NCBI GenBank assembly: GCA_964495385.1
Contig: CAZBVO010000001.1
Location: 1 to 64,000 of the forward strand
Length of the DNA stretch: 64,000 nucleotides
Source: CAG-1138 sp964495385
GTDB taxonomy: Bacteria > Bacillota > Clostridia > Christensenellales > CAG-917
Reading direction: 5' to 3'
The notes under the pieces were generated by a model. That model was not told the origin of the DNA, ran no database searches, and was given only the letters and a program-made list of their open reading frames with translations. The translations under genes and the position numbers were made by a program. Each line of letters starts with the position of its first letter. Position 1 is the first letter of the stretch. Of this stretch, positions 61,574-64,000 are shown in pieces.

Positions 61574-63112
61574 TTAAATAAGTGCGTTTCCGGTCATTTC
61601 GTTCGGAACCGGAATCTCCATCATTTTCAGCATGGTAGGCGCAAGGTCCGAAAGCCTGCCGCCTTCTCTCAATTTACCGTATTCGACTTTGTCGTCCACA
61701 AGAATAACCGGCACCGGATTGGTGGTGTGTGCGGTAAACGGACTGCCGTCTTCGGCAACCATTTTGTCGGCATTGCCGTGATCTGCGGTTACGATGGCCA
61801 TGCCGCCAACCGACAGAATCGCATCCAACACGGTTTTGAGGCAATCTTCAACTGCGGCAACGGCTTTTTCGGCCGCTTCCATAATGCCAGTGTGGCCGAC
61901 CATATCGCAGTTTGCAAAATTCAAAATCATTGCGCCGTACTTGCCGCTTTTTATTGCTTCGGCCGCCTTTTCGGCGACTTCGTACGCGCTCATTTCAGGT
62001 TTGAGGTCGTAAGTGGCAACCTTCGGAGACGGAACCAAAATGCGGTCCTCGCCCTCGTTAGGCGCTTCTACTCCGCCGTTAAAGAAAAACGTGACGTGCG
62101 CATATTTTTCCGTTTCGGCAATTCTCAACTGCTTTATGCCTTGGCTTGCAAAATATTCGCCCAAAGTATTTTTGAGGCTTTGCGGTTTGAAGGCAACTTC
62201 CAAATTGTCGAAAGTGGCGTCGTAACGAGTCATCGAAACGTACGTCAAATCGAGGTAGCCGCATTTTCTGTCAAAACCGTCAAAATCTTTGAAGGTGAAG
62301 GCACGGGTAATTTCCCTTGCACGGTCCGGACGGAAATTGAAAAACACGACGCTGTCGCCCTTTTCGATTTTTGCCACCGGTTCGCCGTCGGCGCCCAAAA
62401 TCACGCTCGGCACCACAAATTCGTCGGTAACGCCTCTTGCGTAACTATCCTCGATGGCTTCGGCCGCACTATTAAATTTCAGCCCTTCGCCCAGCGTCAT
62501 TGCGTCAAAGCCTTTTTCCACCCTGTCCCAGCGGTTGTCGCGGTCCATAGGATAATACCTGCCCGCAACCGTTGCGATTTTGCCGAAACCGATTTCGGCC
62601 ATGTAAGCTTCCAGCTCCCTGACAAATTCGATGCCGCTTGTCGGCGGAACGTCTCTGCCGTCCATAAAGCAATGGACGTAAACGTTGTCAAGCCCCTGCT
62701 CTTTTGCCATTTTGATAAGCGCTTTCAGGTGCACGATATGGCTGTGAACGCCGCCGTTGCCCAAAAGCCCCATGACGTGAAGTTTTTTGCCGTTACGCTT
62801 GGCGTTGTCCATTGCGTGCAAAAATGCTTCATTCTCAAAAAAGTCGCCGTCGTCGATGGCCTTTGTGATTTTTGTAAGTTCCTGATAAACGATGCGCCCG
62901 GCGCCCATGTTCAGATGTCCCACTTCACTGTTGCCCATCTGGCCGTCGGGAAGCCCTACGTCCATGCCGCTAGCGCCGATAAGGGTGTTGCTGTAACGGG
63001 ACGTAAGTTTGTTGATGTAAGGCGTGCCTTCGGCGTAAATGGCATTGCCCGAAGTGCTTTCGGAAATGCCGAATCCGTCCAAAATTATAAGGCCGCAAAA
63101 TCTGTTGTTCAT
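61574..63112 (-). CDS. gpmI: 2,3-bisphosphoglycerate-independent phosphoglycerate mutase
   Basis: 512 residues from the ATG at 63112, behind SD GGAGGAGG. It interconverts 3- and 2-phosphoglycerate with two Mn ions. Metal/nucleophile motifs: LIILDGFGIS, QMGNSEVGHLNMGAGR (phospho-Ser), FMDGRDVPPTSG, and near the end NFANCDMVGHTG and TADHGNADKM. Downstream of tpiA, as in glycolytic clusters. Confidence 0.97.
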   Translation of the reverse strand: MNNRFCGLIILDGFGISESTSGNAIYAEGTPYINKLTSRYSNTLIGASGMDVGLPDGQMGNSEVGHLNMGAGRIVYQELTKITKAIDDGDFFENEAFLHAMDNAKRNGKKLHVMGLLGNGGVHSHIVHLKALIKMAKEQGLDNVYVHCFMDGRDVPPTSGIEFVRELEAYMAEIGFGKIATVAGRYYPMDRDNRWDRVEKGFDAMTLGEGLKFNSAAEAIEDSYARGVTDEFVVPSVILGADGEPVAKIEKGDSVVFFNFRPDRAREITRAFTFKDFDGFDRKCGYLDLTYVSMTRYDATFDNLEVAFKPQSLKNTLGEYFASQGIKQLRIAETEKYAHVTFFFNGGVEAPNEGEDRILVPSPKVATYDLKPEMSAYEVAEKAAEAIKSGKYGAMILNFANCDMVGHTGIMEAAEKAVAAVEDCLKTVLDAILSVGGMAIVTADHGNADKMVAEDGSPFTAHTTNPVPVILVDDKVEYGKLREGGRLSDLAPTMLKMMEIPVPNEMTGNALI

Positions 63113-63123
63113 ATATGCCTCCT

Positions 63124-63137
63124 CCGCCTTTCGGCGG
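63124..63137 (-). promoter_or_regulatory. GAAA-tetraloop hairpin abutting the gpmI SD
   Basis: Minus strand CCGCC-GAAA-GGCGG directly followed by the SD AGGAGG. Another hairpin (GCCGA-CTA-TCGGC) is at 63158-63170. Confidence 0.5.
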
Positions 63138-63170
63138 AAATTTATTTTCGAAATAAGGCCGATAGTCGGC

Positions 63171-63198
63171 AAAAAAATACCGCTTGAAAAGAAGCGGT
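63171..63198 (-). terminator. terminator downstream of tpiA
   Basis: Minus strand ACCGCTT / AAGCGGT stem, 6-nt loop, then ATTTTTTTG. Confidence 0.75.
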
Positions 63199-63206
63199 TT
63201 TCAGCC

Positions 63207-63228
63207 GCGCCCTTGCAAGCAAGGGCGC
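63207..63228 (-). other. perfect 10-bp inverted repeat after tpiA
   Basis: GCGCCCTTGC-TT-GCAAGGGCGC (minus strand), 17 nt after the tpiA stop and without its own U-tract. Possibly an mRNA 3'-end stabilising hairpin. Confidence 0.6.
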
Positions 63229-63244
63229 AACCAAAATCCAAAGG

Positions 63245-64000
63245 TTATGCGTCGTAGTTTACGACAAGGCTGAAGTCAACTGCCTTAAGGCTTGCTCCGC
63301 CGATGAGGCCGCCGTCGATTTCAGGCATGGCCATAAGTTCTTTAACGTTTTTAGGGTTCATGCTGCCGCCGTACTGAATGCGAACTTTGTTTTCGGCACA
63401 ATTTGCGCAGTAAAGGTTCTTGACGGTGTCGCGAATGATTCTGATGGTGTCGTTTGCAACTTCTGCGGTTGCGGTTTTGCCGGTTCCGATTGCCCAAACC
63501 GGTTCATAAGCGATGACTACTCTGTCCAGATCGTCGGAAGAAACGTCTTTCAAAGCTTCGGTGGTTTGACGAACCAAAACTTCTTCGACTTTGCCGCCTT
63601 CTCTTTCTTCGAGAGTTTCGCCTACGCAAACGATAGGTTTAAGCCCTTTTGCCAAAGCGGTTTTGACGCGAGCGTTTACGGTTTGATCGGTTTCGCCGAA
63701 ATACTGACGGCGTTCGCTGTGGCCGATGATAACGTATTCTACGCCAAGTTCCAAAAGCATGTCTGCGGAAATTTCACCGGTAAACGCACCTTTTTCTGCC
63801 CAGTGCACGTTTTCGGCTCCGACTTTAACGTTGCTGCCCTTGGTCATTTCGACTGCGGTTGCGAGATCGGTGTACGGAGTGCAAATGACTACGTCGCAAT
63901 TTGCGTCCTTAACCAGCGGAAGCAAATCGGTGATAAGAGCCTTGGTGGCAGCGATGGTGTTGTTCATTTTCCAGTTGCCGGCAATGATAGGTTTTCTCAT
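63245..64000 (-). CDS. tpiA: triosephosphate isomerase
   Basis: 251 residues, complete: the ATG occupies the last three bases of the window. N-terminus RKPIIAGNWKMNNT with the catalytic Lys region, His in VIIGHSERRQYF, catalytic Glu in VIAYEPVWAIGTGKTA, and phosphate loop GLIGGASL. It interconverts DHAP and glyceraldehyde-3-phosphate. The upstream glycolytic genes, if any, are beyond the window. Confidence 0.98.
   Translation of the reverse strand: MRKPIIAGNWKMNNTIAATKALITDLLPLVKDANCDVVICTPYTDLATAVEMTKGSNVKVGAENVHWAEKGAFTGEISADMLLELGVEYVIIGHSERRQYFGETDQTVNARVKTALAKGLKPIVCVGETLEEREGGKVEEVLVRQTTEALKDVSSDDLDRVVIAYEPVWAIGTGKTATAEVANDTIRIIRDTVKNLYCANCAENKVRIQYGGSMNPKNVKELMAMPEIDGGLIGGASLKAVDFSLVVNYDA

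Overview
The window looks like chromosomal DNA of an anaerobic, endospore-forming Firmicute of class Clostridia, probably an uncultured gut lineage. The evidence is the gene order shared with Bacillus/Clostridium: ylxM-ffh-rpsP-khpA-rimM-trmD-rbgA-rnhB; dnaG-rpoD-trmK-nif3; yqfC-yqfD-pgpH-ybeY-era-yqzL-recO. Other support comes from sporulation genes (yqfC, yqfD), a pyruvate phosphate dikinase, a class II galT, strong Shine-Dalgarno sites and SigA-type promoters. The order within Clostridia cannot be fixed by eye. Nearly all genes lie on the minus strand. I saw no tRNA, rRNA, CRISPR array or insertion sequence.

Layout. 0-8 kb: a membrane glycosyltransferase-like lipoprotein fusion, rplS with its own promoter, then the SRP/ribosome-maturation operon (yraN back to ylxM). 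8-13.5 kb: a 19-residue hydrophobic peptide gene, the operon galK-lgt-pncB, and divergent galT. 13.5-21.6 kb: the dnaG-rpoD-trmK-nif3-zinc-ribbon operon with lacZ at its 3' end, so galK, galT and lacZ form one lactose/galactose locus of mixed orientation. 21.9-25.6 kb: a nucleotidyltransferase and ppdK. 25.8-30.9 kb: the sporulation/GTPase operon. 31-41 kb: dnaB, a lipoprotein, pepF, a DUF1846 protein and a GyrA/ParC-GyrB/ParE pair. 41.4-43.9 kb: murG and a membrane-anchored unknown, on the plus strand. 43.9-55 kb: a compact phage-like module. 55-64 kb: a pseudouridine synthase, an rRNA-type methyltransferase, ileS, an Ig-like surface protein, gpmI and tpiA.

The most interesting region is 43,889-55,214. 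It encodes a sigma-like late regulator, large terminase, portal, scaffold, major capsid protein, head-tail adaptor, a P22 gp10-like protein, a coiled-coil ejection-like protein and two holins. All are intact and tightly coupled. It has no integrase, repressor, replication gene, tail fibre or endolysin, which suggests a domesticated short-tailed phage or gene-transfer-agent-like element. The regulator gene has a good SigA-type promoter (TTGACA-N18-TAAGAT). Upstream of it lie two perfect TTTGTCGAA motifs, the Spo0A box consensus, exactly 30 bp apart. A third, one-mismatch copy overlaps the -35. The idea that this particle module is tied to sporulation entry is inference. A signal-peptide-bearing, Arg/Asp-rich membrane protein gene sits inside the module on the opposite strand with its own terminator.

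The rest is mostly housekeeping with local oddities. DnaB has a long acidic tail ending like SSB. The PgpH-type phosphodiesterase lacks its extracellular sensor. Lgt lacks the usual His. IleS is of the eukaryote/archaea-like type 2. The ParC/GyrA-like subunit has Gly at the quinolone-contact acidic position.
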